DNA of 33,816 nucleotides from CAZKXU01 sp964556665. GTDB taxonomy: Bacteria > Bdellovibrionota_C > UBA2361 > CAZKXU01. Positions 16,348-25,173 of this stretch are shown here, one piece after another. The notes below the pieces were generated by a model, which saw nothing but the letters and a program-made list of their open reading frames with translations, was not told the DNA's origin and ran no database searches. Made by a program: the position numbers and the translations under genes. Every line of letters starts with the position of its first letter. Positions within the stretch are counted from its first letter, which is position 1. The DNA is taken from assembly GCA_964556665.1 (NCBI GenBank), contig CAZKXU010000029.1, positions 1 to 33,816 of the forward strand. Direction: 5' to 3'.

Positions 16348-16408
16348 GGCGGGTGGTGCAATGGTTACCTATCAGTAACCTCACTAGTAGCTAACCTGCA
16401 CCACCGCC
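16348..16408. terminator. Probable bidirectional terminator hairpin
   Basis: Between convergent phhA and the transporter gene, ggcgggtggtgca (16348-16360) pairs with tgcaccaccgcc (16397-16408) with one bulged G. An inner stem ggttac/gtaacc (16363-16368/16375-16380) lies inside. The strong GC stem in a convergent gap fits transcription termination in both directions, though flanking T-runs are weak. It lies at the edge of the GC-rich transporter segment. Confidence 0.5.
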
Positions 16409-16448
16409 CTTGATTCATCGATTCCCCTTCGAGTTGAGATAGGTCAGG

Positions 16449-18050
16449 TCACTGAGCAGTCACGGACTCATCTCCGATCAGACGATTCATCCACGGTCGA
16501 ATAAACAGGAGGATCGAACCCGCCGCTGCAGTTGCCAAGGCGAGGAAGATCCACATGTTGATCTCGCTGTCGTCGAGCATCAGCTCGATGGTCCCCGCGA
16601 GATAGTTGCCCGCGTAGATGCCGACGAAGAAGATGCCCATCATGTAGGACACGATCCTCTGCGGCGAGAGCTTCTTGACAAGCGAGAGACCGATCGGCGA
16701 GAGAAACAACTCGCCAACAGTGAAGATCAGGTAGACCCCGGTCAACCACAGCGGGCTTACCCGAATCCACTCAGTTGGGGAGCCCTCAGGGTCGACTGCA
16801 GTCACGGTCGAAGCGCAGTCAGCTCCGTACATCATGAAGCAGCCGATCGCGATGATCAGCAGCCCCACCCCCTGCTTGGTGATCGAGGTCATCTTGCTGG
16901 CCTTGCTTCCCATGTAGCCCATAGCCCAGGTGATCGCCACCACGAACAGCGGATTTGCGGCCTGGAACCAGGAGGCTGGGAATTCGAACCCCAGCAGGCT
17001 TAGCACCGTTCGATTCTTGGCGAAGATCGTCATGGTGTTGCCGGCCTGCTCGAAGGCCATGAAGAAGAAGATCACGAAGAAGGTCATGATGACGATCGCC
17101 TTGATCCGATTCTTCTCTCCCTGCGTGAACGGCTGCGCCACAACCTGTTCGTGCTGCGCCTTCTTTCCGAAGCGCTTGATCACTTCGCCGAACAGCAAGG
17201 AGACACCGAACATCAGTACGAGACGGTAGAAGAACAGCCCGAAGATCTGGCTGGTCGCGGCCTTAGGGCTGATGTCGAACAAGCCGAAGCCGTTGAAGAT
17301 CGGCGCGCACTGCAGTCCGACGAAGACCAGGAGCAATGAGCCTGCCGACCAGAGCAGGACGTCTCGCCAGTCCTTGCGATTCGGATGCCAATCGGTGATC
17401 CCAGAGTCCCTCAATTCAGGAGGAAGACCGGCCGAGCCGAAGTGCTTCTGGCTCATCAGGAAGACTGCCAGTCCGATCAACATGCCGACGCCGGCAGCAG
17501 CGAAGCCCCAGTGGTAGCCGAAGCGATCGCTCTCACCCAGCGTTCCGCAGACGAGTGGACTGAAGAAGGCGCCAACGTTGATACCGGCGTAGAAGATCTG
17601 ATAGGCGCGATCGGTGCGCTTCGAACCCTTCGGATAGAGCTCACCGACCTGAACCGAGATGTTCGGCTTGAAGAAACCGTTCCCGATCACGATCAAGCCC
17701 AGCCCGGCATAGAAGAGGCTCTCCCACGCCAAAGCGAAATGACCGGCTGCCATAACGAGCGCACCGACCATGACTGACTTGCGGCAGCCGAGGATTCGAT
17801 CAGCGACCTGCCCGCCCAACAGCGGCGAGAGATACACCAACGAGGTGTAGATCGCGTAGACCATCGACGACTGCGCATTGGCTCCCTCATTGCCGAGGGA
17901 CACGAATACGACTGTGACCATGTACAGCTTGAGGATCGCCCTCATGCCGTAGAACGAAAACCGTTCCCACATCTCCGTCTGGAAGAGGCGCCACAACCCC
18001 GAAGGGTGTGGTCCTTCCTCGTCCAGCACTGCCTGTCTTGGTGCATCCAT
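16449..18050 (-). CDS. POT/PTR2-family peptide transporter
   Basis: About 533 residues from ATG 18050, which has a G-run (GGGGG) a few bases upstream; a GTG at 18086 or ATG at 18062 would add 12 or 4 residues. The PTR2 signature EMWERFSFYGMRAIL near the N-terminus includes the ExxERF proton-coupling motif. Many hydrophobic segments and FFMAFEQAG and SPIGLSLVKKLSP follow, as in proton-driven di/tripeptide permeases (DtpT/YjdL type). The gene is markedly richer in G and C, especially at third codon positions, than anything around it, and the change is abrupt at both ends. This points to horizontal acquisition. It is a lone gene, convergent with phhA and followed outward by an IS. Confidence 0.93.
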   Translation of the reverse strand: MDAPRQAVLDEEGPHPSGLWRLFQTEMWERFSFYGMRAILKLYMVTVVFVSLGNEGANAQSSMVYAIYTSLVYLSPLLGGQVADRILGCRKSVMVGALVMAAGHFALAWESLFYAGLGLIVIGNGFFKPNISVQVGELYPKGSKRTDRAYQIFYAGINVGAFFSPLVCGTLGESDRFGYHWGFAAAGVGMLIGLAVFLMSQKHFGSAGLPPELRDSGITDWHPNRKDWRDVLLWSAGSLLLVFVGLQCAPIFNGFGLFDISPKAATSQIFGLFFYRLVLMFGVSLLFGEVIKRFGKKAQHEQVVAQPFTQGEKNRIKAIVIMTFFVIFFFMAFEQAGNTMTIFAKNRTVLSLLGFEFPASWFQAANPLFVVAITWAMGYMGSKASKMTSITKQGVGLLIIAIGCFMMYGADCASTVTAVDPEGSPTEWIRVSPLWLTGVYLIFTVGELFLSPIGLSLVKKLSPQRIVSYMMGIFFVGIYAGNYLAGTIELMLDDSEINMWIFLALATAAAGSILLFIRPWMNRLIGDESVTAQ

Positions 18051-18068
18051 GAAGACCCCCATACGATT

Positions 18069-18087
18069 TGTGACCGACTTGGTCACA
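18069..18087. promoter_or_regulatory. Inverted repeat just upstream of transporter start
   Basis: tgtgacc (18069-18075) and ggtcaca (18081-18087) form a perfect 7-bp dyad with a 5-base centre. It lies 19 to 37 bases upstream of the preferred ATG at 18050, where a repressor site or a leader hairpin would be expected. If translation begins at GTG 18086 this dyad would be coding, which is a further reason to prefer the later start. Confidence 0.35.
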
Positions 18088-18154
18088 GACTGGACAAGGT
18101 TTACGCCAGAGCTTCACAGCCCCAACCGCGTTTTCCCTGTTTTTCTTTTGTGCT

Positions 18155-18179
18155 GTACCCAAAGCTAAGCTTAGGGTAC
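18155..18179. promoter_or_regulatory. 25-bp near-perfect palindrome upstream of transporter
   Basis: gtacccaaagct (18155-18166) and agcttagggtac (18168-18179) are 12-nt arms with one mismatch around a single central base. It lies about 105 bases upstream of the transporter start and 165 bases before the IS. It may be an operator, a terminator stem or an old insertion scar. The base composition has already returned to that of the host region here. Nothing else is recognisable in 18180-18343. Confidence 0.35.
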
Positions 18180-18343
18180 TAGAACCCTTCCATTGCACTA
18201 CCCATATTTAGAATATAAAAAGAACAGTGGTTGATTTTAGCCCCCTGCTAGCTGGATGTCAAATGTTGTTTTTTTCTGCGATTAGCCTCAAAAATAATAT
18301 CACCGAACGTAAAAGATTCAGGAATTTTTGATAGGCTGTTGCC

Positions 18344-19696
18344 TCATAAGTCATGTCACCAAAAAGGAGAAATGACATGTCAAATGGGCAAGAGAAACGT
18401 TGTATTATTGGGTATTTAAGGGAACAATACCGGTACGCGAAGAAGAAGCGTAAAGGAGTAATAATCACGGAGCTGTGCGGGCGTTTTGAGGTTGGTCGCA
18501 AGCATGCGATTAGGCTTTTGAATGGTGGTGAAGTTGGACGACCGAAAAATCCTTGTAAGAAGGGGCGCCCCTCCAAGTATCAAGATAAAGAATTTAGAGA
18601 TGCCCTACGGCGGGTGTGGAGGGTAATGAGATATCCCTGTGGGCGTGTTTTAAAGTCAGCCATGCCACATTGGCTGTCCGCTATAGAGCAGGAGTATGGA
18701 GTATTTGAACAAGAGGTTAAGGACAGACTGTTAGCGATTAGCGCACCCACCATTGACCGCATTCTTAGACCGTTAAAGGTTGTTAAAGGGCGCTCATTTA
18801 CCCGCTCGGGAGGTTTTAGAGACGAAATTCCGATTCAGGGTAATATCTGGGATATCAAAGAGCCGGGCTTTATGGAAGCTGATACAGCCGTAATGTGTGG
18901 GGGATCGCTGTTAGGTGAATTCGTTAATACATTGACCATGGTTGATATTAGCAGCATTTGGACTGAAACCCGTGCCGCCTTCGGAAAAGGCTCTAATGCA
19001 ATGTTTGATCTGATAAGAGACATTGAGCACAGACTGCCTTTTTTTATTAAAGGCTATGATGCCGATAATGGTGGCGAAGTCCTGAATCGTCATCTTTATG
19101 CCTATTTCTTTACTGATAGAATCAGTAAAGGACAACCTCCAGTACTTGTCACTAGAGCTAGAGAGTACCACAAAAATGACAATGCTCACGTAGAACAACG
19201 AAATGACACTATGGTAAGAAAATATTTAGGGTACGAAAGATTAGAATTTAGAGAATTAATTCCTGTGCTAAACTACTACTATGCCGAGATCGTTTGCCCC
19301 TTGGTAAATCATTTCATGCCTAGCTTCAAACTAGCTGATAAAATCAGAATTAAAAGCAGAACTAAAAGAGTTTATGCCGCTCCAATAACTCCTTATCAGC
19401 GACTCATGAACTCAACTTATCTTTCTGACCTACAGAAGCTACGTCTCAAAATTACACACGAATCCCTAAATCCTGTAAAACTTATCAAAGCAGAGAAACG
19501 GATACGAAAATTAATAGATGATATGGTCAGAACATTAAAGGAAAATCGCATTCTACCAAAAAACTTACCTGCTTATCAGCTATGGAGGCCTTTGCTCACT
19601 AATCAAAATAACACTGTTGCAAATCCCAGAATTTCCAGCTCCGAATGTCACTCCTTACTTAACAACCCTCATAACTTTCGGTGACATGATTTATGA
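18344..19696 (+). mobile_element. Complete insertion sequence with terminal inverted repeats
   Basis: tcataagtcatgtcacc (18344-18360) and its reverse complement ggtgacatgatttatga (19680-19696) form 17-bp ends with one mismatch. They enclose a single transposase gene almost end to end, giving an IS of about 1.35 kb. The transposase stop codon lies inside the right inverted repeat. I see no convincing target duplication beside these ends, so the exact tips may lie a few bases further out. The ends differ from those of the foldback elements, so this IS is unlikely to move them. Confidence 0.8.
18377..19684 (+). CDS. DDE transposase, integrase-catalytic (rve) type
   Basis: 435 residues. I chose ATG 18377 because AAGGAG lies about 7 bases upstream; an ATG at 18353 inside the inverted repeat is less likely. 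The N-terminal part looks like helix-turn-helix DNA binding (KGVIITELCGRFEVGRKHAI). The catalytic core fits a retroviral-integrase fold: first Asp in FMEADTAVM, second Asp in KGYDADNGGE, and Glu in NAHVEQRN. It resembles transposases annotated as integrase catalytic region proteins in unclassified or IS481-like families; I cannot assign a family firmly. The frame is intact, so the IS could be active. ORFs on the opposite strand here are shadows. Confidence 0.85.
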   Translation: MSNGQEKRCIIGYLREQYRYAKKKRKGVIITELCGRFEVGRKHAIRLLNGGEVGRPKNPCKKGRPSKYQDKEFRDALRRVWRVMRYPCGRVLKSAMPHWLSAIEQEYGVFEQEVKDRLLAISAPTIDRILRPLKVVKGRSFTRSGGFRDEIPIQGNIWDIKEPGFMEADTAVMCGGSLLGEFVNTLTMVDISSIWTETRAAFGKGSNAMFDLIRDIEHRLPFFIKGYDADNGGEVLNRHLYAYFFTDRISKGQPPVLVTRAREYHKNDNAHVEQRNDTMVRKYLGYERLEFRELIPVLNYYYAEIVCPLVNHFMPSFKLADKIRIKSRTKRVYAAPITPYQRLMNSTYLSDLQKLRLKITHESLNPVKLIKAEKRIRKLIDDMVRTLKENRILPKNLPAYQLWRPLLTNQNNTVANPRISSSECHSLLNNPHNFR

Positions 19697-19841
19697 TTCA
19701 AAAGGTCTGCAATGTCGACTTATCTATAAATAGAGCATGTCAATATTTTCAAGAATTTCTTATTAGTTTCGTTACAATCGCTTCTTGTTCTATCAACAAA
19801 CCAAGCATACTTAGAGCGATTATGATTAAACCTACCCCCCA

Positions 19842-20124
19842 CCAACCTCTCCATCACCCGTTCCCGCAACATACAACACCTCTTGCGTGAGCCGGCACGC
19901 TTAACGGCAAGCGTCAAGGCGCGTTTTGCTCCTACCACAATTAGTAATTTCTTAGCGCGGGTTACTCCGGTATAGATTAGCTGACGCTCTAATAATGTAT
20001 AATGGGAATCATGCAGCACCAAGCAGGGGGACTCAGAGCCCTGGGAGCGGTGCACAGTTACGGCATAGGCAAGCGCAAGTTGACTTAGTTCCCGTTCACC
20101 ATATTTAATTAAACGTCCGTCCCA
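19842..20124 (-). pseudogene. Diverged copy of the recD2 3' end
   Basis: This stretch encodes about 95 residues nearly identical to the C-terminus of the RecD2 protein at 21503-23740 (WDGRLIKY, LAYAVTVHRSQGSESP, YTGVTRAKKLLIVVG, MLRERVMERL). The two DNA copies differ mostly at silent sites, plus an in-frame six-base deletion in this one. So it came from a once functional allele, not a fresh copy. It lies in an open frame 19720-20151 with an unrelated start (MIIATESGR) and an unrelated 40-residue end, and lacks all helicase motifs before motif VI. It is not expected to work. Nothing is recognisable in 19697-19841. Confidence 0.82.
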
Positions 20125-20158
20125 TCTCCCAGATTCTGTTGCAATTATCATTTATCAC

Positions 20159-20198
20159 GATCGATCGTAAATTATAAGCAAATAATTTACGACTGATC
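20159..20198. other. 16-bp imperfect inverted repeat at duplication junction
   Basis: gatcgatcgtaaatta (20159-20174) pairs with taatttacgactgatc (20183-20198), 14 of 16 positions, around an 8-base loop. It lies between the end of the recD2 duplicate and the stop of the DUF4143 ATPase gene. It may be a terminator for the ATPase gene or mark the junction of inserted DNA. There is no GC-rich core, so terminator strength is doubtful. Confidence 0.4.
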
Positions 20199-20228
20199 AT
20201 TAATTATTTGTATTACATTTTCCATCGT

Positions 20229-21383
20229 TCAACATATTCCTCCCGCCCACAGTTCCTCCGTAAAATCGAGAATAGGCATTATTTCAATCTTATCATCCGT
20301 AATACGCTTAACTGACTCGTTGCATACAAGAATTCTACGCTTAATAGTTGGATGTTCTTTAATTATTTCTCTTAAACCTTTTAGCTGTGAATTTCCAATA
20401 CGGTCAGTAGATTTTACTTCAATAGCAATTTCCAGATCGTTTAGTATAAAATCCACCTCTGTATCAAGTGCCAGACGCCAGTAATGCAAATCAAAATTCT
20501 TACTACTATAAGACCGATACGCGCTCAGTTCATGATGCACAAAGTTTTCAAAAGCAAGTCCAGCATCTCGTGAACCAAGAACTATTTTGCCTCTTTTTGC
20601 TAGTATATTAACGACACCAACATCAGCCATATAGAATTTAGGAGCATGAATAACCTTACGCTTAATCCGGCGAGTATATGCAGGCAACATTGTACCCAGC
20701 ATTGTATCTTGAAGTATCTGAAAATATTCTTTAATAGTCGGAGAGCTTACTGCGCAGTCTGAAGCGATGTTAGAATACTGAATAATCTCTGTATCCATTA
20801 AAGCAGCTACTTCTAAAAATCTACCAAAAGCTGGTAAATTTCTAACTAAACCCTCAGCAGCGATCTCCTCTTTTAGATAATCTGTAATATAAGAACGTAG
20901 ACTATGTTCCGGATTATCGTCCAGATAATTGATCGGTAGATACCCATGGTTAAGTGCTCTGGTTATATTGAACATTTCTCCAAGCTCTTTAGAAACAAGG
21001 CCATGTAGCTCATAACGTAAAGCTCTCCCACCTAAAAGATTTGCATGTCCTCGTTTCAATTTGCGTGTGCTGGAACCGCACAAAGCAAATACAATACCGA
21101 GTTCTTCTATGAGCCAGTGCACCTCATTGAGTAGAGGAGGAATTTTTTGAATTTCATCAATCACTACTAACTTAGGGTGCTGTTTGAGTGCAGTTAGCTC
21201 CTCACGTAGTGCGTTAGGACGTTGTGAATACTTAGCAAAAAAATCAGACTTTAATAGATCGAGTCTGAGCGCATCGGGATATGTAGTCTTTAGTAGGCTA
21301 GTCTTACCAGTTAGTCGAGGGCCCCATAGAAAAAAGCTTCTTTTAGGATTTTCAGGAAGTGATAATAATCGCGAAAGTATCAT
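20229..21383 (-). CDS. AAA-family ATPase with DUF4143 domain
   Basis: 384 residues. The N-terminal ATPase has Walker A GPRLTGKT (21-28) and Walker B LVVIDEIQK (72-80), a sensor-like segment FALCGSSTRK, and a LLGGRALRYEL segment. A winged-helix-like middle part follows (DCAVSSPTIKEYFQIL). The DUF4143 C-terminal region carries a PD-(D/E)XK-like set: DTEVDFIL then IAIEVKST. Proteins of this common family are scattered by horizontal transfer; their role is unsettled. The gene stands between the intact recD2 3' end and a second partial copy of it, which suggests it arrived with foreign DNA. Its ATG has no SD but lies 20 bases from a perfect palindrome. Confidence 0.9.
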   Translation of the reverse strand: MILSRLLSLPENPKRSFFLWGPRLTGKTSLLKTTYPDALRLDLLKSDFFAKYSQRPNALREELTALKQHPKLVVIDEIQKIPPLLNEVHWLIEELGIVFALCGSSTRKLKRGHANLLGGRALRYELHGLVSKELGEMFNITRALNHGYLPINYLDDNPEHSLRSYITDYLKEEIAAEGLVRNLPAFGRFLEVAALMDTEIIQYSNIASDCAVSSPTIKEYFQILQDTMLGTMLPAYTRRIKRKVIHAPKFYMADVGVVNILAKRGKIVLGSRDAGLAFENFVHHELSAYRSYSSKNFDLHYWRLALDTEVDFILNDLEIAIEVKSTDRIGNSQLKGLREIIKEHPTIKRRILVCNESVKRITDDKIEIMPILDFTEELWAGGIC

Positions 21384-21402
21384 TTTAATAAATCAAGATA
21401 TA

Positions 21403-21419
21403 CTAAAGTAGTACTTTAG
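21403..21419. promoter_or_regulatory. Perfect 17-bp palindrome upstream of DUF4143 ATPase
   Basis: ctaaagta and tactttag flank a single g (21403-21419), 20 to 36 bases upstream of the minus-strand ATG at 21383. The position suits an operator or a leader hairpin. The half site tactaaag also occurs in the inverted repeat at 12804-12844. Confidence 0.45.
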
Positions 21420-21502
21420 CATGTCATAACTACTTGTCAACATTATTAATTTTTATCGCTCTGAGTTTACTTTAATCCGATCTAAGACCTTGAAAAGAGT
21501 CC

Positions 21503-23740
21503 CTACCTCGCCCCCAACCTCTCCATCACCCGCTCCCGCAGCATACAACACCTCTTCCGTGAGCCGGCACGTTTTACGGCCAGTGTTAAAGCGCGCTTCG
21601 ACCCGACAACTATTAGTAACTTCTTAGCGCGGGTCACTCCGGTATAGATAAGCTGTCGCTCCAGTAATGTATAATGGGAATCGTGCAGCACCAACACGAC
21701 ACAGGGAGACTCAGATCCCTGGGAACGGTGCACTGTTACAGCATATGCTAGCGCAAGCTGACTTAGCTCTCGCTCACTATATTTAATTAAACGTCCATCC
21801 CAAAGTTCAACTACTAGGCTGCGATCCTTAGAATCGACACTGTATATCCGTCCAAGGTCTCCGTTAAACACACCTGTCTCATCAAGCTGATAATTATTTA
21901 CCCGCTGACAAACCCGATCCCCTAGCCTAAACTCCCCCTGCCCTATGACTATTTTCTGCTCTGCATCGATCTGATCTATTGGATTTAATTTGTTCTGAAG
22001 CTTGGCATTTAAAGCTAGTGTGCCGAGCGGCCCACGGTTAGTTGGTGTTAATAACATTATCTCTGTGGGCTTAAAACCAAACTTGGCTGGAATCTGCTCA
22101 GCAATTAATTTTTCAATTAATGTCGCTGCCTCCTCTGCCTCGGGCCTAGATATAAAATAAGCGTCTGATTTAATAACACCATCCGGCATCGGAATCTCCG
22201 GCACAATGCCGGAATTAATTCTATGTGCAATCTCATTTATAGAAGATTCACTTGAACGCCTGAAAAGCTGGGTTAAGGTTACGGTTTTTATATCCTTTAA
22301 TGAGGTTATATCTCCGAAGACCCGTCCTGGCCCAACTGAGGGGAGCTGATCCTTGTCACCAACCAATATAAGCGTGGTGTTTTTTGCGATAGCTGAAAAA
22401 AGATGCAATGCCAGCTGAATATCAATCATTGAAGCTTCATCAATAATAATCAGATCAGCCATTAACGGATCGTTCGGCCCATGCAAAAAATGACGTGTAA
22501 TCGGATCAAATCTAAGTAAACGATGAATCGTGCTAGCAGGCAACCCACACACCTGACTCATACGCTGCGCCGCACGCCCTGTTGGCGCAGCCAGGAGAAG
22601 CCTTTTTTTTGCAGATTTAAATAGGCTTGTTAAGGCTCTAATAATGGTTGTCTTACCGCATCCTGGACCACCTGTAATGACCAATAGCGGATACTGCGTT
22701 GCGGCCTTGACTGCCTCAGCCTGCTCATAGCTGAAGCTTACTCCGAGCTCTGCAGCCGCACGCTCCAAGCTCTTCTCTACCTGCGTTATTGTAATATCAG
22801 GATGCTCATTAATCGTTGCGCGTTTAGCTAGAAATGCAGCCACAAAGTTCTCTGCATGGTCCAGATATGACAAAAATATATTGCCCGAACGGATCACTAT
22901 CTGCTCCTCACGGACCAGATCCTCAAGATGCGGAGAGAGATCCTCCTCATCCGGCAGCCCTAACAGGATGCGTGCCTTTTCAAACAGATTACTCTGCGGC
23001 AGATAGCAGTGCCCATCCTCAGTTGAACGCTTTAAGGTATAGAAGAGCCCGGCCTTTAAGCGCTCAGCAGAGGTAGGCTTAATACCAAGGTTTAGAGCGA
23101 TAGTGTCGGCTGTCAGAAATCCTACCCCCCAGAGATCCTCTGCCAGAACATACGGATTTCGGGAGAGAGTCTCGATCGCACGATTACCGTATCTGGTATA
23201 GATCTTATTCGCCAATCCGGTAGAGATGTTATGCTGCAACAGAAAGCGCATTATCTCCCGCACATCCTGCTGCTTACCAAGCGCCTCTACAACAATTTTC
23301 GCCTTAGAGGCTCCTAAACCTGGAACCTGCTTTAAACAATCCGGTTCTTTTATTATTTTTTCTATAGCGTCTGCACCTAAAACCTTGATAATTTTTTTAG
23401 CCGTTTTCTCTCCGATCCCTTTGATCATTCCACTAGAAAGGTATTTCTCAACTCCATCCGCTGTCGTAGGTGTTGTCTCAGTTATTGAAATGGCGTTTAC
23501 CTGACGCCCAAATTTTGGGTGCTCCTTTATATACCCGCGCACAATAATGTTGCTTCCAACATTTGCTGTGCCCTGGATACAGGTACCAACTACGGTAAGT
23601 TTGTCATTCATCTCAGCGACAGCTAGCTGTATTACTGAATATCCGTTTTCTGGGTTTCGGAAAGTGACACGGCTTACTACACCGCGAAAGATCTGTTCAT
23701 TTATAAAGCTCTCTGTCATTGATTGGATAGCGCATAGCAT
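21503..23740 (-). CDS. recD2: RecD2-like ATP-dependent DNA helicase
   Basis: 745 residues, normal for RecD2, an SF1B 5'-3' helicase that acts without RecBC. An OB-like N-terminal domain and helix-hairpin-helix repeats (about 80-160) precede the helicase core: motif I GGPGCGKTT, motif II LIIDEASM, motif III LVGDKDQLPSVGPG, motif IV-like FRRSSES, and motif V/VI AYAVTVHRSQGSE and YTGVTRAKK. The RecD2 role is in DNA repair and mismatch or fork processing (known in Deinococcus and Bacillus). ATG 23719 (MTESFINEQ) is an equally possible start and fits the family start better. It is divergent from serS. Its last 95 codons are duplicated 1.7 kb downstream. Confidence 0.95.
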   Translation of the reverse strand: MLCAIQSMTESFINEQIFRGVVSRVTFRNPENGYSVIQLAVAEMNDKLTVVGTCIQGTANVGSNIIVRGYIKEHPKFGRQVNAISITETTPTTADGVEKYLSSGMIKGIGEKTAKKIIKVLGADAIEKIIKEPDCLKQVPGLGASKAKIVVEALGKQQDVREIMRFLLQHNISTGLANKIYTRYGNRAIETLSRNPYVLAEDLWGVGFLTADTIALNLGIKPTSAERLKAGLFYTLKRSTEDGHCYLPQSNLFEKARILLGLPDEEDLSPHLEDLVREEQIVIRSGNIFLSYLDHAENFVAAFLAKRATINEHPDITITQVEKSLERAAAELGVSFSYEQAEAVKAATQYPLLVITGGPGCGKTTIIRALTSLFKSAKKRLLLAAPTGRAAQRMSQVCGLPASTIHRLLRFDPITRHFLHGPNDPLMADLIIIDEASMIDIQLALHLFSAIAKNTTLILVGDKDQLPSVGPGRVFGDITSLKDIKTVTLTQLFRRSSESSINEIAHRINSGIVPEIPMPDGVIKSDAYFISRPEAEEAATLIEKLIAEQIPAKFGFKPTEIMLLTPTNRGPLGTLALNAKLQNKLNPIDQIDAEQKIVIGQGEFRLGDRVCQRVNNYQLDETGVFNGDLGRIYSVDSKDRSLVVELWDGRLIKYSERELSQLALAYAVTVHRSQGSESPCVVLVLHDSHYTLLERQLIYTGVTRAKKLLIVVGSKRALTLAVKRAGSRKRCCMLRERVMERLGAR

Positions 23741-23888
23741 ACATTAAATTAAATACAATTTGTAGGGGCAGCACCTCTGCGCCAGCAACGCCAAATGGGG
23801 TTTGTAACATCGGAATAATATTGATATATTCGATTAATTCGGAGTACGAATATCTGTTCTCTGATCTCAGACTTACAAAGGATTTTAC

Positions 23889-25166
23889 ATGATTGACATC
23901 GTACACTTTCGAGAAAACTCAGAGGCCTATGCTGAAGCCTGCCGCAAGAAACGAATAAAATTTGATGTGAGCGCATTTCTAGAGATCGATAAAAAATTCC
24001 GACAATCCAAGGGCGAGCTTGAGGCTTTGCGCGCCGAGCAGAATGCTTTTAGTAAGGAGATCGCTAAACTTAGTGGACCGGATAAACAGGCAAAATTAGA
24101 AAGAATGAAGGTGCTAGCAGCTGAGTTAAAAGAGAAAGGAGAGCAGTTTAAATCTCTAGAGGAGGAATATACCCGCAAGATTCTTCTAATTCCATCTATA
24201 CCAGCAGCGCGTGTTCCGATCGGGGACAGTGATAAAGATAACGTCGAGATCCGTCGTTGGGGCGATATCAGAAAATTTGATTTCACACCAAAATCACATG
24301 TTGAGCTAGGAAAGGCGCTTGACATACTGGATATTGAACGTGGTGTAAAAATCGCAGGCGCGCGCAGCTATTTTCTTAAAGGTGATGGAGCACGACTACA
24401 TCATGCCGTACTCCGATTCGCTATGGACCTTCTTACGGATCGCGGCTTCACTATTATGGATGTTCCGCACATAGTTAAATGGGAGGCCATGATGGGCACC
24501 GGATACTTTCCGGGCGGCGAGGAGCAGGCTTATCATTTAGATGATAGAGATAAGGAGTTTCATCTGATAGGCACCTCAGAAGTTTCAGCCGCTGCGTATC
24601 ACATGGATGAAATTCTACAGTTATCAGAGCTTCCAAAACGTTACGCGGGATACTCTCCGTGTTACCGTAGGGAAGCCGGCACATACGGCAAGGATGCTGC
24701 GGGGGTATACCGAATTCATCAGTTTTATAAGGTCGAACAGGTTGTTATCTGCAAAAACGACCCTGAAGAGAGTGCTCGAATCCATGCCGAGATATTAGGG
24801 AATTCTGAGGCCGTATTGCAGGCTTTAAATCTCCCATACCGAGTCGTAGATGTCTGCACAGGAGACATGGGGCAGGGACAGGTATACAAGAACGACATTG
24901 AAACATGGATGCCATCCCGAAACGGATACGGTGAAACTCATAGCTGCTCTACGTTACATGAATTTCAGGCACGCAGGCTCAATACGCGTTACAAAGATGA
25001 AAATGGCAAAAATCTTTTCTGCCACACTTTAAACAACACCTGTATTGCAAGTCCACGCGCTTTGATTCCAATACTGGAGCTTAATCAGAACGCTGATGGC
25101 TCAGTTACAGTGCCGGAGGCATTACGTCCTTACATGGGCGGCAAAGAATTGATCAAGGCGCGTTAA
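23889..25166 (+). CDS. serS: Seryl-tRNA synthetase
   Basis: 425 residues, full length. It charges tRNA-Ser with serine. The N-terminal antiparallel coiled coil that binds the tRNA (about 25-105) precedes a class II core with motif 2 (CYRREAGTYGKDAAG, then RIHQFYKVEQ) and motif 3 near the C-terminus (NTCIASPRALIPILE). The conserved TSEVSAAAYH and GDMGQGQVYKNDIETWMP blocks bind serine and ATP. AAAGGA stands 9 bases before the ATG. The 148-base gap to recD2 contains a degenerate TAGGGGCAG repeat (from 23762). yaeQ follows after 7 bases. Confidence 0.97.
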   Translation: MIDIVHFRENSEAYAEACRKKRIKFDVSAFLEIDKKFRQSKGELEALRAEQNAFSKEIAKLSGPDKQAKLERMKVLAAELKEKGEQFKSLEEEYTRKILLIPSIPAARVPIGDSDKDNVEIRRWGDIRKFDFTPKSHVELGKALDILDIERGVKIAGARSYFLKGDGARLHHAVLRFAMDLLTDRGFTIMDVPHIVKWEAMMGTGYFPGGEEQAYHLDDRDKEFHLIGTSEVSAAAYHMDEILQLSELPKRYAGYSPCYRREAGTYGKDAAGVYRIHQFYKVEQVVICKNDPEESARIHAEILGNSEAVLQALNLPYRVVDVCTGDMGQGQVYKNDIETWMPSRNGYGETHSCSTLHEFQARRLNTRYKDENGKNLFCHTLNNTCIASPRALIPILELNQNADGSVTVPEALRPYMGGKELIKAR

Positions 25167-25173
25167 GGAGCTT

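Noticed and set aside
16468..17890. Several long open frames overlapping the transporter gene on both strands
   Set aside because: High GC content opens spurious frames; the POT frame has the signature motif and membrane pattern.
18259..19198. Minus-strand frames across the transposase gene
   Set aside because: They are antisense shadows of an intact DDE transposase and match nothing recognisable.
16280..20228. Prophage or integrative element
   Set aside because: There is no tyrosine or serine integrase, no phage structural gene, and no direct-repeat attachment pair beyond the recD2 duplicate.
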